This document shows positions 9,385 through 18,677 of a stretch of 64,000 bases of DNA, piece after piece. How positions within the stretch are numbered: the stretch's first letter is position 1; each line of letters opens with the position of its first letter. This stretch comes from PALSA-1003 sp963741315. Lineage in GTDB: Bacteria; Pseudomonadota; Gammaproteobacteria; Burkholderiales; Casimicrobiaceae. The stretch lies in the NCBI GenBank assembly GCA_963741315.1, contig CAVUHK010000008.1:806001-870000 (forward strand), read 5' to 3'. The position numbers and the translations under genes are program-made. The notes under the pieces were generated by a model. That model saw nothing but the letters and a program-made list of their open reading frames with translations. It was not told where the DNA came from and did no database searches.

Positions 9385-10074
9385 ATGAGCGACCAGACAG
9401 CCCGCGCGAGCATTCCGACCGACCTCGTCATCGACATCGTCTCCGACGTCGTTTGCCCCTGGTGCTACATCGGCAAGCGCAAGCTCGAGACCGCGCTCGC
9501 GGACCTGCGCGCGCGCGAACCCGGGCTGACGACGATTCGGCGCTGGCATCCTTTCCAGCTCAATCCCGACCTGCCGGAGCAGGGCGTGGCGCGCGCCGCG
9601 TATCTGGAGGCCAAGTTCGGCGGCAAGGCGCGCGCCGCGGAAATCTATGCCCGGGTAAAGAGCGCCGGTGCCGAAGTCGGCATCGCATTCAACTTCGAAG
9701 GCATCGAGCAGCAACCGAACACGCTCGACGCGCATCGCCTGGTCGCCTGGGCGCAGCAGCGCGGCGATGCTGCGTCGACCGACGCGCTGATGGAAGCAAT
9801 GTTCCGCGCGTACTTCATCGACGGTCGGAGGATCGGCGATCACGAGGAGCTGGTCCGGATTGCCGGCGAAGCGGGCTTCCCGGAAACCGAGACGCGCGCG
9901 CTGCTCGCGTCCGAACTCGGACGTGTCGACGTCGAGGCCGAGGATCGCGAGGCGCGCGCGGTGGGCATCGGTGGCGTTCCCTTTTTCATTTTCAATGGCA
10001 AGACGGCGGTATCCGGCGCGCACGATCCACCGGCCCTGCTCGAAGCCATCGGCGCGGCGCGCGCCGCGAAGTAG
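9385..10074 (+). CDS. DsbA family oxidoreductase (FrnE-like)
   Basis: A 229-residue thioredoxin-fold protein with an inserted helical domain and a CPWC active site near residue 27 (DVVCPWCYIGKRKLE). The cis-proline loop appears as GIGGVPFFIF. There is no signal peptide, so it is probably cytoplasmic, like the FrnE subgroup, and may act as a thiol oxidoreductase or isomerase in stress responses. It diverges from earP and ends 23 bp before the aldehyde dehydrogenase gene on the same strand. Confidence 0.92.
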   Translation: MSDQTARASIPTDLVIDIVSDVVCPWCYIGKRKLETALADLRAREPGLTTIRRWHPFQLNPDLPEQGVARAAYLEAKFGGKARAAEIYARVKSAGAEVGIAFNFEGIEQQPNTLDAHRLVAWAQQRGDAASTDALMEAMFRAYFIDGRRIGDHEELVRIAGEAGFPETETRALLASELGRVDVEAEDREARAVGIGGVPFFIFNGKTAVSGAHDPPALLEAIGAARAAK

Positions 10075-10097
10075 CGGGCCGCTGCCTTCGACGTGTC

Positions 10098-11546
10098 ATG
10101 GCCGCCCGTCCTGACTCGCTGCAACAGTCCAGCGCGCCGCCGGATTCGCTGACACGCATGTTCGCCGCCCAGCGCGCAGCGTTCGCCACCGAGCGCGATC
10201 CGACGCTCGCTGTGCGCCTTGATCGGCTGCGGAGACTGGAGCAGTTGACCCGTGGCCACGAGACCGAGATCGTGGCGGCCATCGCGGCCGATTTTGGCAC
10301 GCGCCCCGCGCAGGAGACGCAACTCGCGGAACTGTTCATGGTCAGCGTCGGCATCCGACACGCACGTCGCCACCTGGCGCGCTGGATGTCCCCGCGACGC
10401 GTTCATACGCCGCTGTACCTGCAGCCGGGCACGAGCCGCGTGCTTCGACAGCCGGTGGGCGTGATCGGCATCATCAGTCCATGGAATTACCCGTTTCAGC
10501 TGGCGATCCTGCCGGCAGTGGCGGCGCTGGCCGCGGGCAATCGGGTCATGCTCAAGCCGAGCGAGCTCACGCCGCGCACGTCGGCATTGCTCGAACGGTT
10601 GGTGGCGCAGTATTTCGCGCCCGAGGAGTTTGCGGTCGTCAATGGCGGGCCCGAAATCGGGCAGTCGTTTTCCGAACTTCCCTTCGACCACCTGTTCTTC
10701 ACCGGCTCGACCGCCGTGGGGCGCAGGATCGCGCTCGCCGCGGCAGCCAACCTGACGCCGGTCACGCTGGAACTCGGCGGCAAGTCGCCGGCACTGGTGC
10801 ACGCCGGGGCCGACCTTGGGCAAATCGCATCGCGACTTGCCGCAGGCAAGCTGCTCAATGCAGGACAGACCTGCATCGCGCCCGACTACGTGCTGGCGCC
10901 TGCCGCCAGTGTCGAGCCGCTGGCGCAGCGTATCGCCGAGAGCGTGCGGGGGATGTATCCGACGTTGGCCGCGAATCCCGACTACACCAGCATCGTCAAC
11001 GACCGGCACCGGGAACGCCTGGGGGCGCTGATCGAAGACGCGAAGCGCAAGGGCGCGCGCGCCATCGTGATCAATCCCGCGAACGAAACGCTGGATGCAG
11101 CCGCGCGCAAACTGGCACCGACGATACTGCTTGGAGTCACGCCGGACATGGCGGTGATGCAGGAAGAGATCTTCGGTCCGATCCTGCCGATCGAGGCGTA
11201 TACGACGCTCGACGCTGCGCTGGCGGTGATCAACCAACGTCCGCGTCCGTTGGCTCTGTATATGTTCGGCGGCGACCGTGCGGCGCGGCAACGTGTACTG
11301 TCGCAAACCGTCGCCGGCGGAGTAACCATCGACGACACGCTCTGGCACTTCTGTAACGAGGAGCTGCCCTTCGGAGGCGTCGGCGCGTCGGGAATCGGCG
11401 CGTATCACGGCGAGCGCGGATTCCTCGCCTTCACTCACGAGAAGCCGGTTTTCACCCAACCGCGCATCGCACTGACCTGGACGCTGCAGCCGCCCTACGG
11501 CAAGCGCTTCGAGGCGATGCTCAAATTGCTCAGGAAGATTACGTAG
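10098..11546 (+). CDS. aldehyde dehydrogenase, coniferyl-aldehyde-dehydrogenase-like
   Basis: A 482-residue NAD(P)-dependent aldehyde dehydrogenase. Visible sites are the nucleotide-binding ISPWNYPFQL and FTGSTAVGRRI segments, the general-base glutamate in LELGGKSPAL and the catalytic cysteine in NAGQTCIAPDY. The short N-terminus and LARWMSPRRVHTPL segment resemble coniferyl aldehyde dehydrogenases and the related ALDH3-like group acting on aromatic or long-chain aldehydes. The exact substrate is not fixed by sequence. The ATG at 10098 follows the DsbA-family stop by 23 bp. Confidence 0.93.
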   Translation: MAARPDSLQQSSAPPDSLTRMFAAQRAAFATERDPTLAVRLDRLRRLEQLTRGHETEIVAAIAADFGTRPAQETQLAELFMVSVGIRHARRHLARWMSPRRVHTPLYLQPGTSRVLRQPVGVIGIISPWNYPFQLAILPAVAALAAGNRVMLKPSELTPRTSALLERLVAQYFAPEEFAVVNGGPEIGQSFSELPFDHLFFTGSTAVGRRIALAAAANLTPVTLELGGKSPALVHAGADLGQIASRLAAGKLLNAGQTCIAPDYVLAPAASVEPLAQRIAESVRGMYPTLAANPDYTSIVNDRHRERLGALIEDAKRKGARAIVINPANETLDAAARKLAPTILLGVTPDMAVMQEEIFGPILPIEAYTTLDAALAVINQRPRPLALYMFGGDRAARQRVLSQTVAGGVTIDDTLWHFCNEELPFGGVGASGIGAYHGERGFLAFTHEKPVFTQPRIALTWTLQPPYGKRFEAMLKLLRKIT

Positions 11547-11556
11547 CGGAAATCAT

Positions 11557-11632
11557 TCGTCATTCCCGCGAAAGCGGGAATCCAGCGTCGTTCCAACAAC
11601 GCCACTGGGTCCCCGCTTTCGCGGGGACGACC
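11557..11632. repeat. intergenic palindromic repeat (two facing hairpins)
   Basis: Two inverted-repeat units face each other: a left unit containing CATTCCCGCGAAAGCGGGAA (11561-11580) and a right unit containing CCCCGCTTTCGCGGGGACGA, separated by about 20 bp and related by inversion. Each unit is also a hairpin by itself. Such units ('SRFRGNDE' when translated) are common dispersed REP-like elements in proteobacterial intergenic DNA. It sits between the convergent aldehyde dehydrogenase and CoA-ester lyase genes and may act as a bidirectional terminator. Confidence 0.8.
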
Positions 11633-11665
11633 GGCAACGACACATCGCTTGACAGGGGAGGACGA

Positions 11666-12478
11666 TCAAACGCCCGCCCGCTCGAGTATCGACTGGGCCT
11701 TGAGCACGACGGGTCGGTCGACCATCTTGCCGTCGACCTGCACCGCGCCCTTGCCGGATTCCACCGCGGCCACTACGCGACGCGCCCACGCGATTTCGGC
11801 GTCGGTCGGCAGGAATGCCTGGTGAGTCACCGCCAGCTGTTGCGGGTGGATGCAAAGCTTGGCGCCAAAACCGCAGGCGCGTGCGAATGCGAGATCGGCG
11901 GTGAGCCTTTCGTTGTTGCCGATTTCCGGTGTGACTCCGGCGACCGGCGTGGCGATGCCGGCTATCTTCGACGCGAGCGCCATGCGGCACGCAGGATAGA
12001 TGAGCCCGCGCTCGTCGCCCGACAGGTCGAGTTCGACAGCGTAGTCGAGCGTGCCGAACGCGAGCCGTTGCACGCCTGGCGCGCCTGCCACTTCGTCGAC
12101 GTCGTGCATGCCGCGCGCCGTTTCGATGATCGCGACCACGAATCCGTCCTGCGGCAACGCCGCGACGCAACGTCCGATGTCGGCTGCACGTTCCGCCTTG
12201 GGCAGCATGATCGCGCCGATCCCCGCCTCGCGCACCAGCGCGAGGTCGTCTTCGAACCAGGACGTCCTTGCGTCGTTGATGCGGACCAGCACTGCGCCGC
12301 TCGGCGCCGACCGGGACTTCGCCCAATCGAGTATGTGCGCGCGCGCAGTGGCCTTGACGTCGGGCGCGACCGCATCCTCGAGATCGATGACGACCGCGCC
12401 GGCCCCCGCGGCCATTGCCTTGCCGAAGCGATCGGGACGGTCGCCGGGGACAAAAAGATAACTCAGCGGCAGCTTCAT
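11666..12478 (-). CDS. HpcH/HpaI aldolase/citrate lyase family CoA-ester lyase
   Basis: A 270-residue TIM-barrel protein of the CitE/malyl-CoA lyase family, beginning SYLFVPGDRPDRFGKAMAAG. The metal-binding acids are visible in VVIDLEDAV, IIETARG and AFGTLDYAVEL, and a CIHPQQ segment closes the site. Family members cleave or make 3-hydroxyacyl-CoA esters such as malyl-CoA or citramalyl-CoA. The gene begins 11 bp after a CaiB-family CoA-transferase gene, so the pair may activate and cleave one dicarboxylic or branched acid. The exact substrate is unknown. Confidence 0.9.
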   Translation of the reverse strand: MKLPLSYLFVPGDRPDRFGKAMAAGAGAVVIDLEDAVAPDVKATARAHILDWAKSRSAPSGAVLVRINDARTSWFEDDLALVREAGIGAIMLPKAERAADIGRCVAALPQDGFVVAIIETARGMHDVDEVAGAPGVQRLAFGTLDYAVELDLSGDERGLIYPACRMALASKIAGIATPVAGVTPEIGNNERLTADLAFARACGFGAKLCIHPQQLAVTHQAFLPTDAEIAWARRVVAAVESGKGAVQVDGKMVDRPVVLKAQSILERAGV

Positions 12479-12489
12479 GGGCGTGGCGC

Positions 12490-13671
12490 TCAGATCGCCT
12501 TTGCCGCGCGCAATTTTGCGATAGCGTCGACTGAATAGCCCAGTGCCCCGAGAATCGACTCGGTATGCTGGCCGAGCGCCGGCACCGCGCCGCCGGGCGT
12601 CGCGGCGTCGGGGTCGGTACCGGGCGGGAGCAATGCCGGGATGGGGCCAGCAGGCGAATCGACCTGCATCCAGCGCCGGCGTGCGCGCAGTTGCGGATGG
12701 TCCCACACCGCTTTCATGTCGTTGACCTGCGCGTTGGCGATCTGCGCGTCGTCGAGCCGGCGCACGACCTCGTCGGCGGTGAGCGTGGAAAATTCCGCGA
12801 CGATGAGTGCACGCAGCGCGCCGCGGGCAGCGCTGCGTTTGGAGTTGTTGGAATAACGCGCGTCGGTGGCCAGTTCCGGGCGCTGGAGAACCTTGGCGCA
12901 GAACGCCGCCCATTCTCGTTCGTTCTGCAATCCAAGCATGACGATCTTGCCGTCGCCCGCGGGAAACGGGCCGTAGGGATAGATCGTCGCGTGGCTTGCG
13001 CCGGTTCTCGAGGGCGGCGACGCACCCTGATACGCGTAATACAGCGGATAGCTCATCCATTCGACCAGCGCTTCGAGCATCGAGATGTCGAGATGCGCAC
13101 CACGGCCGGTCCGGCCCCGCTCCAGCAATGCGGCGAGGATGTTGGTGTAGGCGTACATCCCCGCGGCGATGTCGGCGACCGACAGGCCCGCCTTGGCAGG
13201 TTCGTCTTCCGAACCGGTGACCGACAGGAAGCCCGCCTCGCTCTGGATCATCAGGTCGTAGGCTTTCTTGTCGCGGTACGGGCCATCCTCGCCGTAACCG
13301 GAAATATCGCAGACGATCAGCGCTGGTTTCTCCTTCGATAGCGCAGCGTACGAAAGCCCGAGTCGTGCCGCCGCGCCGGGCGCCAGATTCTGCACCACCA
13401 CGTCGGCATGCTCAAGGATGAGGCGGCGCAGGATCGCCTGCGCCTCGGGGTGCTTGACGTCGAGCGTCAGGCTCTCCTTGCCGCGATTGGTCCACACGAA
13501 GTGCGACGCGAGGCCGCTGACGCGCTCGTCGTAGGCGCGCGCGAAATCGCCGACGCCCGGGCGCTCGATCTTGATCACTCGCGCGCCGAGGTCGGCGAGC
13601 TGGCGCGTCGCGAACGGCGCCGCGATCGCGTGCTCGAGCGTGACGACGGTTGTGCCCTTGAGCGGGGTCAA
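12490..13671 (-). CDS. CaiB/BaiF family (class III) CoA-transferase
   Basis: A 393-residue class III CoA-transferase. The N-terminus TVVTLEHAIAAPFATRQLADLGARVIKIERP and the catalytic aspartate region (KAYDLMIQSEAG) match the family. The segment GLSVADIAAGMYAYTNILAAL is also conserved. It moves CoA between carboxylic acids through an aspartyl-CoA thioester. Translation appears to start at TTG (13671), preceded at good spacing by GGAGGGAA. The neighbouring CoA-ester lyase suggests a two-step acid activation and cleavage route. Confidence 0.92.
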   Translation of the reverse strand: MTPLKGTTVVTLEHAIAAPFATRQLADLGARVIKIERPGVGDFARAYDERVSGLASHFVWTNRGKESLTLDVKHPEAQAILRRLILEHADVVVQNLAPGAAARLGLSYAALSKEKPALIVCDISGYGEDGPYRDKKAYDLMIQSEAGFLSVTGSEDEPAKAGLSVADIAAGMYAYTNILAALLERGRTGRGAHLDISMLEALVEWMSYPLYYAYQGASPPSRTGASHATIYPYGPFPAGDGKIVMLGLQNEREWAAFCAKVLQRPELATDARYSNNSKRSAARGALRALIVAEFSTLTADEVVRRLDDAQIANAQVNDMKAVWDHPQLRARRRWMQVDSPAGPIPALLPPGTDPDAATPGGAVPALGQHTESILGALGYSVDAIAKLRAAKAI

Positions 13672-13765
13672 ACCGGTTCCCTCCTCACGTCGGGCAATTC
13701 GCCGACTGGCTTTCCTGTCCGGGTCATCGCGCGCGGCCGTCTGCTGCGGCGTCTCGCGCCCGCTG

Positions 13766-14854
13766 CTATTTCGGCAGCTTGCCTTGCACGCCTTCGACGT
13801 AGTAGTCCATCTTCGAGAGATCCGCGTCGCTGATCGTCTTGCCCGCGGCCACTCGTTCCTTGCCCTCGTTGTCCTTGACCGGACCGGTGAACGGATGGAA
13901 GGTGCCCGCGCCGATGTCCGCGGCGGTCTTGTTGACCAGGTCCTGCGTCTCTTTCGGCACGACCTTGTTGAACGGCGCCATCTTGATCATGCCTTCCTTG
14001 ATGCCGCCCCAAACGTTGCCCGGTTTCCACTTGCCGCTCATCGCGTCCTGCACGGCCTTGGTGTAGTACGCGCCCCACTGGTGCGTGACCGCGGTCAGGT
14101 GCGCGTTGGGCCCGTACTTCGACATGTCGGAGTGATAGGCGATGGCGTAGGCCTTCTTCGCCTCCGCCGCCTGCACGACCGCAGTGGAATCGGTGTGATG
14201 CGTCAGCACGTCGGCGCCCTGCGAGAGCAGCGTGTCGGCGGCTTCGCGCTCGCGCCCGGGATCGAACCACGAATTGACCCAGATCACCTTCACCTCGGCC
14301 TTCGGATTGACACTGCGCATCCCGCGGGTGAATGCGTTGATACCCATGACGACTTCGGGAATCGGGAACGCGGCGACATAACCGGCGACGCCGCTCTTGC
14401 TCATCTTGCCGGCGACCTGGCCCGCCAGATAGCGGCCTTCGTAGAAGCGTGCATTGTAGATGCCGACATTGGTGTCGGTCTTGTAGCCGGTCGCGTGTTC
14501 GAAATCGGTCTTCGGAAACGTCTTGGCGACCTTGAGCGTCGGATTCATGTAGCCGAAGGACGTCGTGAAGATGATCTTGTTGCCCGACTGGGCCAACTCG
14601 CGGATCACGCGCTCGGCGTCGGCGCCCTCGGGCACGTTCTCGACGTACTTGCTGACCACCTTGCCAGCGAGCGCCTTCTCCATCTCCTTGCGGCCGGAGT
14701 CGTGCTGGAAGGTCCAACCGGCGTCGCCGATGGGACTGACGTAGACGTAGCCGACCTTGAAGGGCTCGTCGGCGGCAAGCGCCGGCGCGGCGGCCAGTGC
14801 GCTCGTCGCGGCGAGCACGGCGAGCAACATGGATGGTGTCGACAGCTGCGGCAT
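13766..14854 (-). CDS. BMP family ABC transporter substrate-binding protein
   Basis: A 362-residue periplasmic binding protein with a signal peptide (cleavage near APALAAD). The mature start KVGYVYVSPIGDAGWTFQHD and the segments FTTSFGYMNPT, GVAGYVAAFPIPEVV and HHTDSTAVVQAAE match the basic-membrane-protein family, which binds nucleosides or purines. An AGGGAGAT ribosome-binding site precedes the ATG at 14854. Two permease genes and an ATPase gene follow upstream on the same strand, completing the importer. Confidence 0.94.
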   Translation of the reverse strand: MPQLSTPSMLLAVLAATSALAAAPALAADEPFKVGYVYVSPIGDAGWTFQHDSGRKEMEKALAGKVVSKYVENVPEGADAERVIRELAQSGNKIIFTTSFGYMNPTLKVAKTFPKTDFEHATGYKTDTNVGIYNARFYEGRYLAGQVAGKMSKSGVAGYVAAFPIPEVVMGINAFTRGMRSVNPKAEVKVIWVNSWFDPGREREAADTLLSQGADVLTHHTDSTAVVQAAEAKKAYAIAYHSDMSKYGPNAHLTAVTHQWGAYYTKAVQDAMSGKWKPGNVWGGIKEGMIKMAPFNKVVPKETQDLVNKTAADIGAGTFHPFTGPVKDNEGKERVAAGKTISDADLSKMDYYVEGVQGKLPK

Positions 14855-14935
14855 TTTCTATCTCCCTGGTCGGATCGGTGACGGGTACGCACGGCGGTCA
14901 TCAGCACGCTGCCGCTTCGCGGTGATTCTACCCGT

Positions 14936-15856
14936 TCAAGAGTCGGGGTGGTACGGCTTGCCGAGCGACGCCGGCGCATTGAGCCGGATCGTTGCCGCGT
15001 CGCGCGAAATGAGTGCGAGCACGACGATGGTCGCGAGGTAGGGCAGCATCGACAGCAATTGCGACGGGATGGTCGCGCCGAGCGCCTGCGCCTGGAACTG
15101 CGCCAGCGTGACGCCGCCGAACAGGTACGCCCCGGCCACCACGCGCCAGGGTTTCCACGTCGCGAACACCACCAGCGCCAGCGCGATCCAGCCGCGTCCG
15201 GCCGTCATGCCTTCGGTCCACAACGGCGTGTACGCAACCGCCATGTACGCGCCGCCCAAGCCCGCGCAGGCGCCACCGAACATGACGCACAGATAGCGGA
15301 TGGCGATCACCGGATAGCCGATCGCGTGCGCGGATGACGGCGATTCGCCGACTGCACGTATGGTCAGCCCGGTGCGGGTGTGGAAAAGAACGAACTGGAT
15401 CAGCGCGAATAGTGCCAGCGACAGGTACACGAAGGGACTGTGCGCGAACAACGCCTTGCCGAAGAAGGGCAGGTCGGAGAGTCCGGCGATCGCCACCGGC
15501 TTGATGCCGTCGATCACTACGCTTACGAAGGGCAGGCCGATGAATGCGGACAGCCCCACGCCGAACAGCGACAGCGCGAGTCCGGCCGCGACCTGGTTCG
15601 CCATCAGCGACAGCGTGAGCACCGCGAACACGATCGACAGCGCGGCGCCCGCGGCCACGCCCGCGAGCGCGCCCAGCCACGGATTTTTCGTCGTCGCCGC
15701 GACCATGAAGGCGACCACCGCGCCGGTGAGCATCATGCCTTCGACGCCGAGGTTGAGCACGCCCGATTTCTCGACCACGAGTTCGCCCAGCGCCGCGAAC
15801 ACCAGCGGCGTGCCGGCAGCGAGGGTGAGGGCGACGAGCGTGGCGAGGTGGTCCAT
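14936..15856 (-). CDS. ABC transporter permease (NupC/YufQ-like)
   Basis: A 306-residue membrane protein of the branched-chain/nucleoside permease family (BPD_transp_2). It has eight or more hydrophobic helices, and the cytoplasmic coupling loop TGLTIRAVGESPSSAHAIGYP. The ELVVEKSGVLNLGVEGMML segment near the N-terminus is typical of YufQ/NupC-type permeases that pair with BMP receptors. The ATG at 15856 places the start just before the first helix. It is the second permease of the cluster, 22 bp after the first. Confidence 0.93.
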   Translation of the reverse strand: MDHLATLVALTLAAGTPLVFAALGELVVEKSGVLNLGVEGMMLTGAVVAFMVAATTKNPWLGALAGVAAGAALSIVFAVLTLSLMANQVAAGLALSLFGVGLSAFIGLPFVSVVIDGIKPVAIAGLSDLPFFGKALFAHSPFVYLSLALFALIQFVLFHTRTGLTIRAVGESPSSAHAIGYPVIAIRYLCVMFGGACAGLGGAYMAVAYTPLWTEGMTAGRGWIALALVVFATWKPWRVVAGAYLFGGVTLAQFQAQALGATIPSQLLSMLPYLATIVVLALISRDAATIRLNAPASLGKPYHPDS

Positions 15857-15878
15857 CGAAGATGCGCGACGAGGGTGG

Positions 15879-16964
15879 TTACGCGCGTGCCGCGGCCGCT
15901 GCCGGACGGCGCACGATGCGCAGCCGGTAATTGATGAACACGTCGGCGGCAAGCAGGAAGAACAGCAGCGTCCCCTGGAACAGCCCCGTCACCGCCGACG
16001 GCAGCGCCAGCGCCATCTGCGCCGATTCACCGCCCAGGTAGAGCAGCGACATCAGCAGGCTCGCCAGGAAGATGCCCAGCGGGTGCAGCCGCCCGACGAA
16101 GGCGACGATGATCGCGGCAAAGCCGTACCCGGGCGACACCGACGGCAACAATTGTCCGATCGGCCCCGCGACTTCGCCGACCCCCGCGAGGCCCGCTGTC
16201 GCGCCGCCGATGAGCATGCCGATCCAGACGGTGCGCTTTGCCGAAATGCCCGCGTAGTTCGCCGCCGCAGGCGCCAGGCCCGCGACGCGCATCTGAAAAC
16301 CGGTGAGGCTCTTGGCCATGAACAGCCATCCGCAGGCGACTACGGCCAGCGCGATCAGGAAACCGACATTCAGCCGCGTCTCAGGCAGCAGGTTCGGCAG
16401 CAGCGCGACGTCGTTGAACATCTTCGATTGCGGGAAGTTGAAGCCTTCGGGATCGCGCCACGCGCCGTGCACCAGCATCGACAGCAACAGCACGGCCACG
16501 TAGACCAGCATCAGGCTGGTGAGGATTTCGTTGGCGTTGAACCGGGTCTTCAGCCACGCGGGAATGGCCGCCCACGCCATGCCGCCGGCGGCGCCTGCGA
16601 GGATCATCAACGGCAACACCCACGCACCCGTCGCATCGTGAAACGCCAGCGCGATGCCGCCGCCGCAGATTGCGCCCAGCGTCAATTGCCCCTCGGCGCC
16701 GATGTTCCAGACGTTGGCGCGGTAACCCGCGGCAAGGCCGACCGCGCACAGCATCAGCGGCGATGCCTTGAGCAGCAGCTCGCCCACGCCATAGCTGTTC
16801 TCCACCGGCTTGACGAAGAAGACATAGAACGCCTCCAGTGGATTCTTGCCCAGGCCAGAGAACAGCACGAAACCGATGACCAGCGTCGCTGCGACTGCAA
16901 GCAGCGGCGATGCCCAACCCATCAGGCGCGATGGCTCGGGTCGGGTTTCGAACCTAATGCGCAT
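15879..16964 (-). CDS. ABC transporter permease (NupB/YufP-like)
   Basis: A 361-residue inner-membrane permease. The signature GYRANVWNIGAEGQLTLGAI and the coupling loop TGFQMRVAGLAPAAANYAGIS identify the YufP/NupB subgroup. It overlaps the preceding ATPase gene by 11 bp, so the two are likely translated together. With the second permease, the ATPase and the BMP receptor it forms a nucleoside- or purine-type importer. Confidence 0.93.
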   Translation of the reverse strand: MRIRFETRPEPSRLMGWASPLLAVAATLVIGFVLFSGLGKNPLEAFYVFFVKPVENSYGVGELLLKASPLMLCAVGLAAGYRANVWNIGAEGQLTLGAICGGGIALAFHDATGAWVLPLMILAGAAGGMAWAAIPAWLKTRFNANEILTSLMLVYVAVLLLSMLVHGAWRDPEGFNFPQSKMFNDVALLPNLLPETRLNVGFLIALAVVACGWLFMAKSLTGFQMRVAGLAPAAANYAGISAKRTVWIGMLIGGATAGLAGVGEVAGPIGQLLPSVSPGYGFAAIIVAFVGRLHPLGIFLASLLMSLLYLGGESAQMALALPSAVTGLFQGTLLFFLLAADVFINYRLRIVRRPAAAAARA

Positions 16965-18510
16965 CGTTGCCCGCGGCGAGCGTTGCGGCGGCGCCGTCGC
17001 CGGTAATGAACGAGCCGCTCATCAGCAATCCGATTTCGCCCGCATTGGTCAGGCGCGTCGGCGTCGGCGGCGACAGCCTGCCGCGCGCGATCACGGCGAC
17101 GCGGTCGCAGATCTCGAAGAGTTCATCGAGCTCCTCGGATACCACCAGTACCGCGACACCCTCGTCGCGCAGGTCGATCAGCGCCTGACGGATTTGCGCC
17201 GCCGCACCGACGTCGACACCCCACGTGGGTTGCGCCGCGATCATCACTCGCGGGCCCTGCAGGATTTCGCGTCCGACGATGAACTTCTGCAGGTTGCCGC
17301 CTGAGAGACTGCGCGCCACCGCGTCGGGGCCCGGCGCCTTGACCTTGAAGCGCGCGATCGTCGCCTGCGCGTAGGCGCGCACCGCGTCGACCCGGACGAA
17401 GCCGTGGCGCGTCATCTCCTGGCGGTGCGCGGTCAGCAACGCATTGTCGGCCAGCGACATTTCCGGCACTGCGCCGCGGCCAAGGCGTTCCTCGGGGACG
17501 AACGCCAGTCCCAGCGCGCGGCGGCGCGCCGCGTCCATGCGGCCGACCGGCTCGCCGTTGAGCACGATCGTGTCCGCATCCGCCAGCGTACGTTCGCCGG
17601 ACAGCGCGGCCATGAATTCATTTTGTCCATTGCCCGAGACGCCGGCGATGCCGACGATTTCACCGCCGCGCACATCGAGGTCGATGGACGCGAGGTCGGT
17701 GCCGAAGGGATCGTCGGCGGCGAGCGAGAGATTGCGCACCACCAGCCCGCCGTCGCCTCGGGTGTGCGCCTGGCGATGCTGCGGATGCGGCAGATCGCCG
17801 CCGATCATCATGCGCGCAAGCGCCGACGAAGTTTCCTGGCGCGGATCGCAGGTGCCGGTCACCCGACCGGCGCGCAGCACCGTGGCTTTCTGGCACAGCG
17901 CGCGGATTTCGTCGAGCTTGTGACTGATGTAGAGGATCGAACAGCCTTCGGCGGCGAGCCGGCGCAGCGTTTCGAACAGCTTGCCGACTGCCTGCGGCGT
18001 GAGCACCGACGTCGGCTCATCCATGATAAGCAGGCGCGGCTCCTGCAGAAGGCAGCGAACGATTTCGACGCGCTGGCGTTCTCCCACCGACATCGAGTAC
18101 ACATGGCGCCGCGGGTCGAGCGGCAAGCCATAGCGCTCCGAGACTTCGCGGATGCGCTGCGGAAGCTTCGCGTCCACCGCACCCGCATCGAGCGCAAGTT
18201 CGATGTTCTCGGCCACGGTGAGAGTTTCGAACAGCGAGAAATGCTGGAACACCATGCCGATGCCGAGCGAGCGCGCCGTTGCGGGGTTGTCGATGGTCAC
18301 GACCTCGCCGTTCCAGCGAATGGTGCCCTCGTCGGGCTCGACGACGCCGTAGATGATCTTCATCAGCGTCGATTTGCCCGCGCCGTTTTCACCCAGCACG
18401 GCGTGAATCTCACCCGGCAGCACGGTCAACTCGACGTCGGCGTTGGCGACCACCGCGGGGTAGGTCTTGGAAATGCCCGTCAGTTGCAGGCGCGGCGCGG
18501 GCGTGTGCAT
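16954..18510 (-). CDS. ABC transporter ATP-binding protein with two ATPase domains (NupA/YufO-like)
   Basis: A 518-residue protein with two fused nucleotide-binding domains, as in sugar/nucleoside importers. Domain 1 shows Walker A GENGAGKST, signature SVGERQR and Walker B LLIMDEPTSVL. In domain 2 the Walker A site is degenerate (GVSGNGQNE) and the signature is SGGNLQK, which is normal for this family. The ATG at 18510 precedes HTPAPRLQLTGISKTYPAV. It is the first gene of the minus-strand importer operon (ATPase, two permeases, receptor). Confidence 0.95.
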   Translation of the reverse strand: MHTPAPRLQLTGISKTYPAVVANADVELTVLPGEIHAVLGENGAGKSTLMKIIYGVVEPDEGTIRWNGEVVTIDNPATARSLGIGMVFQHFSLFETLTVAENIELALDAGAVDAKLPQRIREVSERYGLPLDPRRHVYSMSVGERQRVEIVRCLLQEPRLLIMDEPTSVLTPQAVGKLFETLRRLAAEGCSILYISHKLDEIRALCQKATVLRAGRVTGTCDPRQETSSALARMMIGGDLPHPQHRQAHTRGDGGLVVRNLSLAADDPFGTDLASIDLDVRGGEIVGIAGVSGNGQNEFMAALSGERTLADADTIVLNGEPVGRMDAARRRALGLAFVPEERLGRGAVPEMSLADNALLTAHRQEMTRHGFVRVDAVRAYAQATIARFKVKAPGPDAVARSLSGGNLQKFIVGREILQGPRVMIAAQPTWGVDVGAAAQIRQALIDLRDEGVAVLVVSEELDELFEICDRVAVIARGRLSPPTPTRLTNAGEIGLLMSGSFITGDGAAATLAAGNDAH

Positions 18511-18582
18511 GGTGGAATTATGCCGCAATCGCGCGCCCAATCACGCGCTCCCGCACGTTCGCACGCGACCCGTTCTTGCACC

Positions 18583-18621
18583 AAAAATGACAACGGCCGG
18601 ATCGAATGTCGACCCGGCCGT
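18583..18621 (-). terminator. Rho-independent terminator of the upstream SYLF gene
   Basis: An 8-bp perfect stem ACGGCCGG/CCGGCCGT lies about 55 bp beyond the SYLF gene stop. Read on the minus strand it is followed by TTGTCATTTTTGG, a short T-rich tract. It separates this gene from the ABC importer operon on the same strand. Confidence 0.55.
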
Positions 18622-18677
18622 CGTTGCAGCGATGAAGCCGACCGTCGTGGTGGTCGCCTCCAGTCGCTCTGCGCTGC

